DNA of 64,000 nt from UBA4742 sp963785815 (GTDB lineage Bacteria; Actinomycetota; Acidimicrobiia; Acidimicrobiales; Acidimicrobilacustridaceae), in the NCBI GenBank assembly GCA_963785815.1, contig CAWAWN010000001.1:124001-188000 (forward strand), read 5' to 3'. A program made the translations under genes and the position numbers. Positions 1-8,380 of the stretch are shown here, in pieces (the first letter of the stretch is position 1; each line of letters opens with the position of its first letter). The notes beneath the pieces are model-generated. The model saw only the letters and a program-made list of their open reading frames with translations. It made no database searches and was not told the DNA's origin.

Positions 1-490
1 GCGCCGTGGTCAGGTCTGGGTGGGGCAGGTGGGTGCCGGTGCGGGCCCGGGCCCGGGCCTGGAACAGGTCGCCGAGCGGCAGCCGACCGTCGGTGACGTC
101 GAGCCGGGCGTCGCCGGGGTGGGCGCGAGGGCCGAGATCCCACTCCCCCAGCCACTGGGCGTTCATGACGGCCACGGCCCGACCCAGCCAGGCGCGGTGG
201 CGGATGATGGCGTGGGCCACGAACCAGTGGCGGCGCCCGTCGGCCAGCTCCACCCGACCCAGGTCGACCGGGAACCGCATGGCCTCGGGCGACCGCAGGC
301 GGGCCTCGTCCCCCAGGCCGCCCAGGGTCTTGCACAGGTCGCCGCCCAGCAGGCCCAGCGGTGGGATGGGCCGGTCGGCGGCCCGGGCGGCCTCCACCAC
401 GGTCCGGGCTTCGGCGTCGGTGCGCACCACCACCCCGTCGGCGGGCAGCGTCCCGGGCCCGCCCCAGGCCTCGCCCTTGCGGATGGTCAC
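1..490 (-). CDS. Partial hypothetical protein, possible lipid/NAD-kinase-fold C-terminal domain
   Basis: Reading from a GTG at 490 gives an open frame of about 163 codons that runs off the left edge. The GTG shares four bases (GTGA) with the stop of the helicase gene upstream, so the two are probably translationally coupled. The visible part starts VTIRKGEAWGGPG and later has NAQWLGEWDLGPRAHPGD followed by a LDVTDGRLPLGDL stretch. That layout vaguely resembles the C-terminal beta-sandwich of diacylglycerol kinase-like proteins, but this is a weak inference. No catalytic motif is visible, and the 3' end lies outside the window. Confidence 0.6.
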   Translation of the reverse strand, partial: MTIRKGEAWGGPGTLPADGVVVRTDAEARTVVEAARAADRPIPPLGLLGGDLCKTLGGLGDEARLRSPEAMRFPVDLGRVELADGRRHWFVAHAIIRHRAWLGRAVAVMNAQWLGEWDLGPRAHPGDARLDVTDGRLPLGDLFQARARARTGTHLPHPDLTTA

Positions 491-3093
491 CGGTCCCGAT
501 CCGGGGCCGGTTCGAGCTGGTCGGTCGCCACCGACGAGGCGGCCACCACCCCGCGCAGGATGGCGTCGGTGGCCTGGCGGGCGGTGCGGGCCGTGGCCGG
601 GTCGGGAGCGGCCTCGGCCACCTGGCCCAGCAGGTCGATCAGCAGCTTCACGTTGCGCACGAAGTCGCCGCCGGACAGGTCCTCGTCGGCCAGCACGTCG
701 TCGAGCGCTTCGCCCGCCGCCCAGGCGTAGGCCAGGGCGAAGAACCCGGGGTCGGGCGGCCGGCTCGGGGGCAGGCCGGCGGCAGCCTCGTCGCGGTTCA
801 GCTCGGCCGCCAGCTGCTCGAGCGCGTCGGCTCGGCGACGCACCTCGGCCGACGGGAACCAAGGGGCCTCCGGCGCGTTCGGGCTGCGATGCTCATAGGT
901 CAGGCACGACACCATGCCGGCCAGGCTGGCCGGGTCGAGGCCGTCGAGCAGCCCGTCCTCCAGGGCCTCGACCACCAGCAGGTCCGATTCGTGGAAGATG
1001 CGCACCAGCCGCTCGCCACGTTCGGTCAGAGCCCATCCGTCGAGGTGCCCCCACCTCTCGAGCAGCTGCAGCACCTGGTCGAAGCGCCGGGCCAGGGACT
1101 CGGTCCGGCCCTGGATCTGGCGGCCGAGGTCGGCCACCTCCCGGGCTACCCGTTCGGCCTGGCGCGCCGCCCGGAGGTGCTGGTCCAGGTCGGGGCAGCC
1201 CGACACCGGGTGGTCCGCGCCCACCTCGGGGCGCGTAGCGGCCTCGTCGAGGTCGGGCTCGGGGGCTCCGCCGTGCACGTCCACCCGCGACAGGGCACGG
1301 GCCACCTCCCGTTGGAAGGCGCGGTTGCTGGGCGCGAACGGCGTGGGCAGCGTCAGCCGGCTCAGCACCTCGGGCCGGTGCGCGAAGTCGGCGCTGCCCA
1401 GGTTCATGACCCGCCGCTGGGCGGTGACCACCCGCAGGCGCACCGTGCCCCCTCGGCGGCGTGCCACCGTGAGCACCGCCACCGGCCCGGCCGACTTGCC
1501 ACCTTCCAGCCGGATCACGTCGCCGGGTCGCAGCCGGCTCAGCCCCTCGTCGAGGGCCCGGCGGGGTGACGGGGCGACGGGCGGCTCGTCGCCCACCAGG
1601 GCGCGGTACTCGTCGACGTCGCCGCGCTCGCACGTGGCCGCCTCCAACAGCTCGGCCAGGGTGGTCTGGCGTCGGGCCAGCCGGGTCTCGAGGTGCACCA
1701 CCGCCTGGTCGGCCTGGAACTGGGCGAAGCTCAGGTTGAGCAGGTGGTGGGCCGTCTGGGCCGGGTAGCGCCGGACCAGGTTGGCCGCCATGTTGTAGGT
1801 GGGCCGGAACGACGAGCTGAGCCCGAAGCTGCGGCTGGCCGCCAGCCCCGCCACCTCGCCGAAGGACACGAACGGCGACCACAGCACCACGGCGTGGCCG
1901 GTGGTGTCGATGCCCCGTCGGCCGGCGCGCCCGGTCAGCTGCGTGTACTGGCCGGGGCTCAGGAACTCGTGGCGCTCACCCGTGAACTTGGTCAGCTTCT
2001 CGATGACCACGCTGCGGGCCGGCATGTTGATGCCCAGGGCCAGGGTCTCGGTGGCGAACACAGCCCGCACCAGCCCCTGGCCGAAGCAGCGCTCGACCGC
2101 CTCCTTGAAGGGAGGCACCATGCCGGCGTGGTGGGCGGCCAGTCCGGCGTGCAGGCCGGCGCGGAAGCGGGCGAAGCCCAGGATCTCGAGGTCGCGGTCG
2201 GACAGACCGGCCACGTGCTCCTCCACGATCTGGTCGATCTGGTCGCGGGCGTCGCGCTCGACCAGGCGCACCCCGGCGTCGAGGCAGGCGATGACCGCGT
2301 CGTCGCAGGCCGCTCGGCTGAATATGAAGTAGATGGCGGGCAGCAGGTCCATCTCCTGGAGCTGGTCCACCACCTCGATGCGGCGGGGCGTGAACCAGCG
2401 GCGCCGGGGTCGGCCCCGGCCGGGTACGGGCGCCGCCAGGTCGAACCGCTGGCCGTCGGGGTTGGCCCGGCCGTCCACCAGCGTCGGGATAAGCCGCGGC
2501 TCGGGGTCGGCCCGGTCCCCCACCATGAACAGGTTGTTCAGCTCGATGGGGCGCTCGGTCTCGACCACCGTGGCCGTGGGTCCGCGCACGGTTCCGATCC
2601 AGGCCGCCAGCTCGGCCGCGTTGGAGACGGTGGCCGACAGGCACACCAGCCGCACGTCGGTGGGCAGGTGGATGATCACCTCCTCCCACACCGGACCCCG
2701 GTAGGCGTCCTGGAGGTAGTGGACCTCGTCGAGGACCACCCAGCCGAGGGCGTCGAGCGCCGGCGATCGGCTGTAGATCATGTTGCGCAGGACCTCGGTG
2801 GTCATCACCACGATCGGGGCGTCGCCGTTCACCGCGTTGTCGCCGGTCAGCAGGCCCACCACCTCGGGCCCGTGGCGGGCCACCAGGTCGTGGTACTTCT
2901 GGTTGGACAGCGCCTTGATGGGGGTGGTGTAGAAGGCCTTGCGGCCCTGGGTCAGGGCCTGCGCCACGGCGTGCTCGGCCACCACCGTCTTGCCGGATCC
3001 GGTCGGGGCCGAGACCAGCACCGACTCGCCCCGGTCGATGGCCGCGATGCCGTCGCGCTGGAAGCGGTCGAGCTCGAAGGCCGCCGTGGTCAT
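487..3093 (-). CDS. helY: Ski2/Mtr4-type DEVH-box RNA helicase (HelY-like)
   Basis: A superfamily 2 helicase of 868 residues that should unwind RNA using ATP in the cytoplasm. Walker A is GSGKT at residues 32-36, the Walker B box is DEVH at 122-125, motif III is SAT, and motif VI is QLTGRAGRRGID. The C-terminal third fits the DSHCT domain of Ski2-like helicases. The open frame extends 21 codons further upstream, but ATG 3093 is preferred because it overlaps the tatC stop by ATGA and leads straight into the Q-motif-like region FELDRFQRDG. Its position after tatC matches mycobacterial HelY. Its substrate cannot be told from sequence. Confidence 0.93.
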   Translation of the reverse strand: MTTAAFELDRFQRDGIAAIDRGESVLVSAPTGSGKTVVAEHAVAQALTQGRKAFYTTPIKALSNQKYHDLVARHGPEVVGLLTGDNAVNGDAPIVVMTTEVLRNMIYSRSPALDALGWVVLDEVHYLQDAYRGPVWEEVIIHLPTDVRLVCLSATVSNAAELAAWIGTVRGPTATVVETERPIELNNLFMVGDRADPEPRLIPTLVDGRANPDGQRFDLAAPVPGRGRPRRRWFTPRRIEVVDQLQEMDLLPAIYFIFSRAACDDAVIACLDAGVRLVERDARDQIDQIVEEHVAGLSDRDLEILGFARFRAGLHAGLAAHHAGMVPPFKEAVERCFGQGLVRAVFATETLALGINMPARSVVIEKLTKFTGERHEFLSPGQYTQLTGRAGRRGIDTTGHAVVLWSPFVSFGEVAGLAASRSFGLSSSFRPTYNMAANLVRRYPAQTAHHLLNLSFAQFQADQAVVHLETRLARRQTTLAELLEAATCERGDVDEYRALVGDEPPVAPSPRRALDEGLSRLRPGDVIRLEGGKSAGPVAVLTVARRRGGTVRLRVVTAQRRVMNLGSADFAHRPEVLSRLTLPTPFAPSNRAFQREVARALSRVDVHGGAPEPDLDEAATRPEVGADHPVSGCPDLDQHLRAARQAERVAREVADLGRQIQGRTESLARRFDQVLQLLERWGHLDGWALTERGERLVRIFHESDLLVVEALEDGLLDGLDPASLAGMVSCLTYEHRSPNAPEAPWFPSAEVRRRADALEQLAAELNRDEAAAGLPPSRPPDPGFFALAYAWAAGEALDDVLADEDLSGGDFVRNVKLLIDLLGQVAEAAPDPATARTARQATDAILRGVVAASSVATDQLEPAPDRDR

Positions 3094-3866
3094 CCCTCGC
3101 CGTCGGTCGCGGCCGTCTTGCGGGCTCGCTTGGCCTTGCGCTTGTTGAACGCCCACCCGAACAGGATGGCCATCTCGTAGAACAGGTAGAGCGGGATGGC
3201 CAGGGCCAGCATCGAGAAGGGGTCGCTCGACGGGGTGATGACGGCCGCCACCACCACGATGCCCACGATGGCCCAGCGGCGGGCGTGGCTGAGCTGGGCC
3301 GGCGTGATCACCCCGGCGATCTCGAGGGCGACCAGCAGCACCGGGAACTCGAAGCCGATGCCGAAGATGACGATCATCAGGACCACCAGCTTGAGGTAGT
3401 CGCCGATGTTGTAGACCTGCTTGATGTTCGAGCCGCCCACCGCGTTCAGGAAGATGAGGGTGGGCAGCAGCGAGACGTAGGCCACCGCCGCCCCCATCAG
3501 GAAGAAGACCAGCGCCCCCGCCGTGAACGGCACCGCGTACTTCTTCTCATGGGGGTACAGGCCTGGCGTGACGAAGCGCCACAGCTGCCACAGCAGAACC
3601 GGCATGGCCAGGATGATCCCCACGTAGCCGGCGATCTGGATGCGGGTCAGCAACGGGGCGATGGGGCTGCCGGCGATGATGATGGCGTGCTGGTTGGCGT
3701 TGTGGAGCGGGTCCGTGAGGAAGGTGAAGATGTAGGGGTACAGGAACCAGCCCACCACCGCCCCCACCATCACGGCGATGATCGACCGGATGATCCGGGT
3801 GCGCAGCTCGGCGATGTGCTCCCAGAGGGTCATGCGACCCTCGGCCGCGTCGATGCTCTCGCTCAT
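3090..3866 (-). CDS. tatC: Twin-arginine translocase subunit TatC
   Basis: Multi-spanning inner-membrane receptor of the Tat pathway, which exports folded proteins carrying twin-arginine signals. At 258 residues it is of normal family length. The start MTLWEHIAELRTRI is the typical TatC N-terminus, though the chosen ATG adds eleven residues before it. About six hydrophobic segments follow, with a conserved FGIGFEFPVLL region before the fifth helix. It lies 21 bases after the tatA/B gene and overlaps helY by ATGA, so the three genes form one minus-strand unit. Confidence 0.95.
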   Translation of the reverse strand: MSESIDAAEGRMTLWEHIAELRTRIIRSIIAVMVGAVVGWFLYPYIFTFLTDPLHNANQHAIIIAGSPIAPLLTRIQIAGYVGIILAMPVLLWQLWRFVTPGLYPHEKKYAVPFTAGALVFFLMGAAVAYVSLLPTLIFLNAVGGSNIKQVYNIGDYLKLVVLMIVIFGIGFEFPVLLVALEIAGVITPAQLSHARRWAIVGIVVVAAVITPSSDPFSMLALAIPLYLFYEMAILFGWAFNKRKAKRARKTAATDGEG

Positions 3867-3887
3867 GGGCGGCCGTTCGGCCCCGGA

Positions 3888-4352
3888 TCAGGCCTGCGGG
3901 GCGTGCGTCGGGTCCAGATCGCCCTCGGCCGACGCGGTCGGCACGGTGGACGTCGAGGGCGGTGCATCGGCAACGGGGGCCTCAGGGCTGGGGGTCGGGA
4001 GCGGGTCGGCGTGGATGTTCGACGCCGGTGACGGCTCCGGATCGGCGACCGTCGGGGCGACGGGCCCGCCCTGTTCTAGCGGAGTTGCCGCGGCATCGGG
4101 ACCAGGGACGGCATCGACGGCAGCCGGATCGGGCTGGACCCCCGCCGGTTCGGCCTGGGCCGCGGCCGCGGCCGTCGTGTTGGTCACGTCCATGGCCGTG
4201 CGCAGCTCCTGTTGGAACCCCTGGGAGATGCGGCGGAACTCGTTCAGGTACTTGCCGATCTGGCGAGCGGCGTTGGGCAGCTTGTCGGGCCCGAGCACCA
4301 CGAGGGCGATGAGCAGGACGACCATGAGCTTCTCGGGGCCCACGTTGAACAT
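3888..4352 (-). CDS. tatB: Tat translocase TatA/TatB-family subunit
   Basis: A single-span Tat component of 154 residues. The N-terminus has a short transmembrane helix, LMVVLLIALVVLGPDKLP, followed by an amphipathic helix starting NAARQIGKYLNEF. The GP hinge after the helix and the GFQQEL segment look more like TatB than TatA, but the assignment within the family is uncertain. The C-terminal 90 residues are rich in Ala, Pro and acidic residues, as is usual. The start ATG has no ribosome binding site and sits six bases after a TAGGAT hexamer, so the mRNA is probably leaderless. It lies directly upstream of tatC. Confidence 0.88.
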   Translation of the reverse strand: MFNVGPEKLMVVLLIALVVLGPDKLPNAARQIGKYLNEFRRISQGFQQELRTAMDVTNTTAAAAAQAEPAGVQPDPAAVDAVPGPDAAATPLEQGGPVAPTVADPEPSPASNIHADPLPTPSPEAPVADAPPSTSTVPTASAEGDLDPTHAPQA

Positions 4353-4358
4353 GTGGCG

Positions 4359-4364
4359 ATCCTA
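4359..4364 (-). promoter_or_regulatory. Leaderless -10 element of tatA/B
   Basis: TAGGAT lies six bases before the tatA/B ATG, which places the start codon at the expected transcription start. The first three bases (TAG) are also the stop codon of the small membrane protein gene upstream. Confidence 0.6.
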
Positions 4365-4586
4365 CCGATGCGGCGCCTGTCCGAGGGAGTCGCGGGTCGA
4401 CTGGGTGGCTCGGGCGGTGCGTCCCAGCTCTTGTCGTACGGAGCGGACGCCGTCGTGGATGGGTCGCAGGCGCACCAGCGACCGATCGAGCCGGGCCACC
4501 TCGGCGGCCATCGCCCGGGCGGCCCACACCATGGCCACCGCGGCCACCAGGGCCAGCCCGGACGGGATCAACCAGACCAACGACAC
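4362..4586 (-). CDS. Small single-pass membrane protein, function unknown
   Basis: A 74-residue protein starting VSLVWLIPSGLALVAAVA, which is one N-terminal transmembrane helix followed by a charged, probably helical tail. I do not recognise the family. It reads from a GTG placed six bases after TAGGCT with no Shine-Dalgarno, consistent with a leaderless transcript. Its stop codon TAG forms part of the -10 hexamer of the next gene, tatA/B. The location next to tat genes suggests a membrane-related role, but that is only context. Confidence 0.65.
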   Translation of the reverse strand: MSLVWLIPSGLALVAAVAMVWAARAMAAEVARLDRSLVRLRPIHDGVRSVRQELGRTARATQSTRDSLGQAPHR

Positions 4587-4592
4587 CCGGCC

Positions 4593-4598
4593 AGCCTA
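4593..4598 (-). promoter_or_regulatory. Leaderless -10 element of the small membrane protein gene
   Basis: TAGGCT is followed by six bases (GGCCGG) and then the GTG start at 4586. No ribosome binding site fits in between. Confidence 0.55.
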
Positions 4599-4608
4599 AC
4601 CGGGAGGC

Positions 4609-4944
4609 CTACCGGTCGAGCAGCTCGGACATGGCGTCCATCAGCCGGCGGTCGTCGCTCAACAGGTCGTGGAAGTCGAGCAGCTCGTCGTGGCTGATGG
4701 GCTCGCCGGTCCCTCGCGGCTCGCTGAGCTCGAGGGGCGGAGCCCAGGTCTCGTAGGTGACGCCGGACGCCACCAGCAGGTCGACGGTGCGGGGTTCGGC
4801 CGGCTTGACGACGGTCATCAGGCAGACCGGGCACCGGAACGCATAGGTCCCCTGGTTGTCGGCGGTGCAGACCCGGACGCGCACGTCCGCGGTGGTCAAC
4901 TCCACGTCTCCGCACTCTGCGCAACTGGCCCGAATTGTCGCCAT
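4609..4944 (-). CDS. Zinc-ribbon hypothetical protein
   Basis: A 111-residue protein beginning MATIRASCAECGDVELTT. Two CxxC pairs (C8/C11 and a second in FRCPVCLMTV) are about 30 residues apart, the spacing of a zinc ribbon. The second half is acidic and ends in a helical DELLDFHDLLSDDRRLMDAM region. No enzyme motif is visible. A strong GGAGGAGA ribosome site precedes the ATG, unlike the leaderless genes nearby. Similar short zinc-ribbon proteins are widespread in actinobacteria, and the function here is unknown. Confidence 0.75.
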   Translation of the reverse strand: MATIRASCAECGDVELTTADVRVRVCTADNQGTYAFRCPVCLMTVVKPAEPRTVDLLVASGVTYETWAPPLELSEPRGTGEPISHDELLDFHDLLSDDRRLMDAMSELLDR

Positions 4945-5042
4945 CGACGCCCTCTCCTCCGGCTATGCGTACGGAATCGGCACGCCCTGCAAGGGTCTTG
5001 AGGGGCGCGGGATGGGCCGAATGGCCCATTTCGGGCCCTGGC

Positions 5043-5048
5043 TACGAT
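5043..5048 (+). promoter_or_regulatory. Leaderless -10 element of the glycerophosphodiesterase gene
   Basis: TACGAT is followed by six bases and the GTG start at 5055. Confidence 0.5.
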
Positions 5049-5054
5049 GGTCCG

Positions 5055-5774
5055 GTGCCCACCCGGCTCCCGTCGCTGCGCCGACCGCCCATCGCCTTCG
5101 CCCATCGGGGGGCCCGGGCCCATGCCCCGGAGAACACGCTCGAGGCGTTCGTGCTGGCCCGCAAGCTGGGGGCGACGGGGCTCGAGAGCGACGCCTGGCG
5201 CACCGCCGACGGCCGGGCCGTGCTCGACCACGACGGCGTGGTCGGTGGCCGGCTCCGGCGCCGGCCGATCGATCAGGTGGCCCGGGCCGACCTGCCGGCC
5301 CACATCCCCGAGCTCGACGAGCTGTACGCCACCTGCGGCTCCGACTTCGAGCTGTCGCTCGACGTGAAGGACGCGGCTGCGGTCGAGGCCGTGGTGGCCA
5401 GCGCCCGGGCCGCCGGTCCCGAGGCGCCGTCCCGGTTGTGGCTGTGCCACGGCGATCTCGATCTGCTCATCGCCTGGCGCCAGCGCTGGCCGGAGGTTCG
5501 CCTGGTGCACTCCACCTCGCTGCGCCACCTGGCCACGGGCCCCGAGCGCCACGCCGCCACCCTGGCCGACCACGGCATCGACGCCGTCAACCTGCACCAG
5601 AGCGAGTGGCGCGGAGGTGGCGGCATCGCCCTGTACCACCGCTTCGAGTGCCTCGCCTTCGCCTGGGACGTGCAGTTCGAGCGACTGATGGACGAGCTGT
5701 TCGACAGCGGGATCGACGGCCTCTACAGCGACCACGTGGATCGCCTGATGGACGTCTGGCACAAGCTGGATTGA
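5055..5774 (+). CDS. Glycerophosphodiester phosphodiesterase family protein
   Basis: A 239-residue GDPD-family hydrolase, predicted to split glycerophosphodiesters into glycerol 3-phosphate and an alcohol. The signature FAHRGARAHAPENTLEAF near the N-terminus holds the catalytic His and Arg. ESDAW and LDHDGVV supply the acidic metal ligands and second His. ELSLDVK and the C-terminal GIDGLYSD fit the TIM barrel. The open frame extends 40 codons upstream, but the GTG at 5055 is preferred because it precedes the first strand directly and follows a TACGAT hexamer by six bases. No signal peptide is seen. A second family member lies at 54.9 kb. Confidence 0.88.
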   Translation: MPTRLPSLRRPPIAFAHRGARAHAPENTLEAFVLARKLGATGLESDAWRTADGRAVLDHDGVVGGRLRRRPIDQVARADLPAHIPELDELYATCGSDFELSLDVKDAAAVEAVVASARAAGPEAPSRLWLCHGDLDLLIAWRQRWPEVRLVHSTSLRHLATGPERHAATLADHGIDAVNLHQSEWRGGGGIALYHRFECLAFAWDVQFERLMDELFDSGIDGLYSDHVDRLMDVWHKLD

Positions 5775-5796
5775 GCCCGGCGGATTATCGCCGGGC
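5775..5796. terminator. Hairpin between convergent GDPD and lepB genes
   Basis: A perfect 8-bp inverted repeat (GCCCGGCG and CGCCGGGC) encloses a six-base loop, GATTAT. It starts right after the TGA of the plus-strand gene and ends five bases before the lepB stop. There is no T-tract on either side, so a role as a bidirectional terminator is inferred from position and stem strength. Confidence 0.6.
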
Positions 5797-5801
5797 CAGC
5801 A

Positions 5802-6455
5802 TCAAAGTCCTCCGAGCCGGTTGAGGGGCCAGATGCGGAAGAAGGCGCGACCCACCACCGACGACTCGGGGATCGGGCCGAAGTAGCGGCTGTCCTCGGA
5901 GTCGGTGCGGTTGTCGCCCATGACCCACAGCTGTCCCTTGGGGATCTTGCAGGGCGCGTCCGGCGTGCAGGCCCACTTGCCCTGCACGGCGACGCTCACC
6001 GCGCCGGGGTCCAGGTAGGGCTCGTTGAGCTGCCGGCCGTCGATGTAGACGTGGTTGTTGGCGATGGTGACGGTGTCACCGGGCAGGCCGATGACCCGCT
6101 TGATCAGGTCGCTGACGTTGGTGGCGGGCTCGTCCTTGGGGCGCGAGAACACCACCACGTCGCCGCGGTGCACGTCGTGGAGCCGATAGCTCCACTTGTT
6201 GACCAGCACCCGGTCGCCCACGTGCAGGGTGCTCTCCATCGACTTGGAGGGGATGAAGAAGGCCTGGATCGACGTGGCCGAGATGAGCAGGGCGACGGCC
6301 ACCGCCACCACCACCACCAGGAGCCACTCGAGGGCGCTGCGCTTCCAGGCCTCGGGCTTGTGGGGCGGTGCGGGCGAGGCGCTCGACTCGACCGGGGGGC
6401 GTGGCTCGCCGGGCGCACCCGCGCTGGGTTCGTCGGGAACGGCGTCAGCGAGCAT
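5802..6455 (-). CDS. lepB: Signal peptidase I
   Basis: Membrane-bound serine protease that removes signal peptides from exported proteins. A cytoplasmic Pro-rich N-terminus is followed by one transmembrane helix (about residues 43-66). The catalytic Ser is S72 in IPSKSMESTL and the general-base Lys is K119 in DLIKRVIGLPGD. The C-terminal box MGDNRTDSEDSRYFGP is typical of the family. The start ATG at 6455 is chosen over an ATG seven codons upstream because it lies seven bases after TAGCCT. At 217 residues it is complete. It follows pafC on the same strand. Confidence 0.95.
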   Translation of the reverse strand: MLADAVPDEPSAGAPGEPRPPVESSASPAPPHKPEAWKRSALEWLLVVVVAVAVALLISATSIQAFFIPSKSMESTLHVGDRVLVNKWSYRLHDVHRGDVVVFSRPKDEPATNVSDLIKRVIGLPGDTVTIANNHVYIDGRQLNEPYLDPGAVSVAVQGKWACTPDAPCKIPKGQLWVMGDNRTDSEDSRYFGPIPESSVVGRAFFRIWPLNRLGGL

Positions 6456-6462
6456 CCGTCCG

Positions 6463-6468
6463 AGGCTA
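6463..6468 (-). promoter_or_regulatory. Leaderless -10 element of lepB
   Basis: TAGCCT is followed by seven bases and then ATG 6455. It decides the lepB start. Confidence 0.55.
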
Positions 6469-6482
6469 GCCGACACCTCCGA

Positions 6483-7442
6483 TCACCCGGACTCGCCCTT
6501 ACGGTACCGAGCCAGGATCCGCGCCGCCGCGTCCGCCCCGGCCCGACGCAGCTCGGGCGGTCCCGCCGACACCGAAGCCGCCGGGCCCAGGCGCAGCGCC
6601 AGCCGTTCGAGCCACGCCGGCGCGGTGATGGCCAACGTGGCGCGCAGGCGGCCGTCGCCCAGCTCCTCCAGGGCCTCGGTCGGGTACTGCTCGACCACCC
6701 AGCGAGCCTCGGGCGCCAGCTCGATCACCACGCGAGGATCGGAGGCCGACGGGTTGAACACCGACTCGGACGGCAGGTCGGCCGGCGGGTCGAACGTGGT
6801 GTCCAGCAGCTCGGCCGAGCTGATGCGGTCGAGGCGGAAGAGGCGCTCGTCGGCGGCCAGATGGCACCACGCCGCCGCGTACCACTGGCCCTGGTCGCTG
6901 GTCACCCGGTAGGGGTCGATGACCCGGTGGGTGTGGGTGTCGCGGCCGTAGGCGTAGTAGTCGATGGCCACCTGCCGGTGCTGGCGCACCGCCACCCGCA
7001 GCGTCTCGAGCACGTCGTCGCGCACCTCGCCCAAGCGCACGTCCAGGCTGGCCTCCCCGCCCGTCGCCCCCAGCGCGGCCGACAGCTTGGCCAGGCCGCG
7101 GGCCAGGGGGCCGTCGGGATCGGCGCCGGGGACCGTGAGGAGGGTGGAGCCGGCCGCCACCAGGGCCACGGCCTGCTCGGGGGTGAGCTGGAGGGGACGG
7201 TCGAAGGCCTGGGGCAGGGTGATGTGCACCTGCCCGTCCTCGACGTACAGCTCGATCAGCACATCGGGGGTGTACGGGTACAACCCCACCATCGACACCG
7301 TGTCCAGGTCGCGCAGGAGCAGCTCGGGGTCGATGGCGAAGCGCCGGCAGATCTCCTCCACCGACGCGCTCGGTTGGCTCGCCACCCACGGCACCAGGCT
7401 GAGCAGTCGGGCCACGCGCTCGGAGGCGCCGGTGCGGCTCAT
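6483..7442 (-). CDS. pafC: WYL-domain transcription regulator PafC
   Basis: A 319-residue regulator with an N-terminal winged-helix region (SERVARLLSLVPWV) and a central WYL domain, where RQVAIDYYAYGR and the YRV motif are visible. In mycobacteria PafB and PafC form a heterodimer that activates the LexA-independent DNA-damage response. The ATG overlaps the pafB stop by ATGA, so the two are made together. The open frame runs far upstream through other genes, but the start at 7442 gives the family length. It is followed by lepB. Confidence 0.92.
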   Translation of the reverse strand: MSRTGASERVARLLSLVPWVASQPSASVEEICRRFAIDPELLLRDLDTVSMVGLYPYTPDVLIELYVEDGQVHITLPQAFDRPLQLTPEQAVALVAAGSTLLTVPGADPDGPLARGLAKLSAALGATGGEASLDVRLGEVRDDVLETLRVAVRQHRQVAIDYYAYGRDTHTHRVIDPYRVTSDQGQWYAAAWCHLAADERLFRLDRISSAELLDTTFDPPADLPSESVFNPSASDPRVVIELAPEARWVVEQYPTEALEELGDGRLRATLAITAPAWLERLALRLGPAASVSAGPPELRRAGADAAARILARYRKGESG

Positions 7443-8377
7443 GCGGGGGCGGCCTGGGCCAGCTCGGACAGCCAGGTGACCATCTCCTGGCGCTGGGCCG
7501 GCGGGCCCATGACCTCGGCCCGGTCGAGGAAGCCCAACACGAAGGACCGGAAGGCCGGCCAGTTCGTCACGGCCACCTCGAAGGTGGCGGATCCGTCGGT
7601 GTGGCGTTCGACCACGGTGGTGTCGCCCAGCTGGCTGGTGGCCCAGCCCACCTGGTCGGCATCCACCCGCAGGCGGGCTGTCACCTCTGGCCCCATCCCC
7701 AGCCGCCACGGCTCGTCGGGCAGCCCGGAGCCGGCCTCGACCCGGGGGTAGCCGCCGGGGTCGCCCAGCTCCACGCGGTCGGCGATGCGGTCCAGGCGGA
7801 AGTTGCGCTCGTCCTGGCGGCCGTGGTCGAAGCCCGTGAGGTACCAGTGGCCCCGCTGGAAGCCGACGCGGTGCGGATCGACGTGGCGGATCTCGTCGTT
7901 GTACGTGAAGGTCGCCTGGCGCCGTTCGGCGCAGGCCTGGAACAGCGAGCCCAGGTTCGGGTCGGCGGGCAGCGAGGCGACCGCCTCGTCGCCGTCGGCC
8001 GGGTCGTCCACCACCCCACCCAGCTTCCAGAGGGCGTCGGGGCCGTCCAGGCCCTCGAGGCGCACGGCCTGGCGGGCCAGGTGCAGGGCCGCCAGCTCGT
8101 CGGGCTCGAAGCCGGGATCGGTCAGGTAGTAGCGGTCGCGGTCGATGCGGTAGCCCTCGGTGGGTGGATCGACCCCCTCGATCGGTTCGAGCACGAGGGG
8201 GACCCCCATCTCGCGCAGGTCGTCCTTGTCGCGCTCGAAGGCCCGGCGGAAGCTGAGCTTCGCCTCGGGGTAACCGGGGACGCGGCCCCGGAGCTCCTCC
8301 GCGGTGAGCGGCCGGGTGGTCGACAGCAGGGTGCTGATCAGGTTGAGCAGGCGCTCGGCCTTGTCGACGGTGGCCAC
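7439..8377 (-). CDS. pafB: WYL-domain transcription regulator PafB
   Basis: A 312-residue partner of PafC. It starts VATVDKAERLLNLISTLL, the family's winged helix, and continues with KLSFRRAFERDKDDLREMG as the recognition region. The WYL domain includes RQATFTYND and YLTGFDHGRQDERNFRLDRI. GTG 8377 starts three bases after the pafA stop. Despite the name (proteasome accessory factor), the known role of PafBC is DNA-damage-induced transcription rather than protein degradation. Confidence 0.93.
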   Translation of the reverse strand: MATVDKAERLLNLISTLLSTTRPLTAEELRGRVPGYPEAKLSFRRAFERDKDDLREMGVPLVLEPIEGVDPPTEGYRIDRDRYYLTDPGFEPDELAALHLARQAVRLEGLDGPDALWKLGGVVDDPADGDEAVASLPADPNLGSLFQACAERRQATFTYNDEIRHVDPHRVGFQRGHWYLTGFDHGRQDERNFRLDRIADRVELGDPGGYPRVEAGSGLPDEPWRLGMGPEVTARLRVDADQVGWATSQLGDTTVVERHTDGSATFEVAVTNWPAFRSFVLGFLDRAEVMGPPAQRQEMVTWLSELAQAAPA

Positions 8378-8380
8378 GGC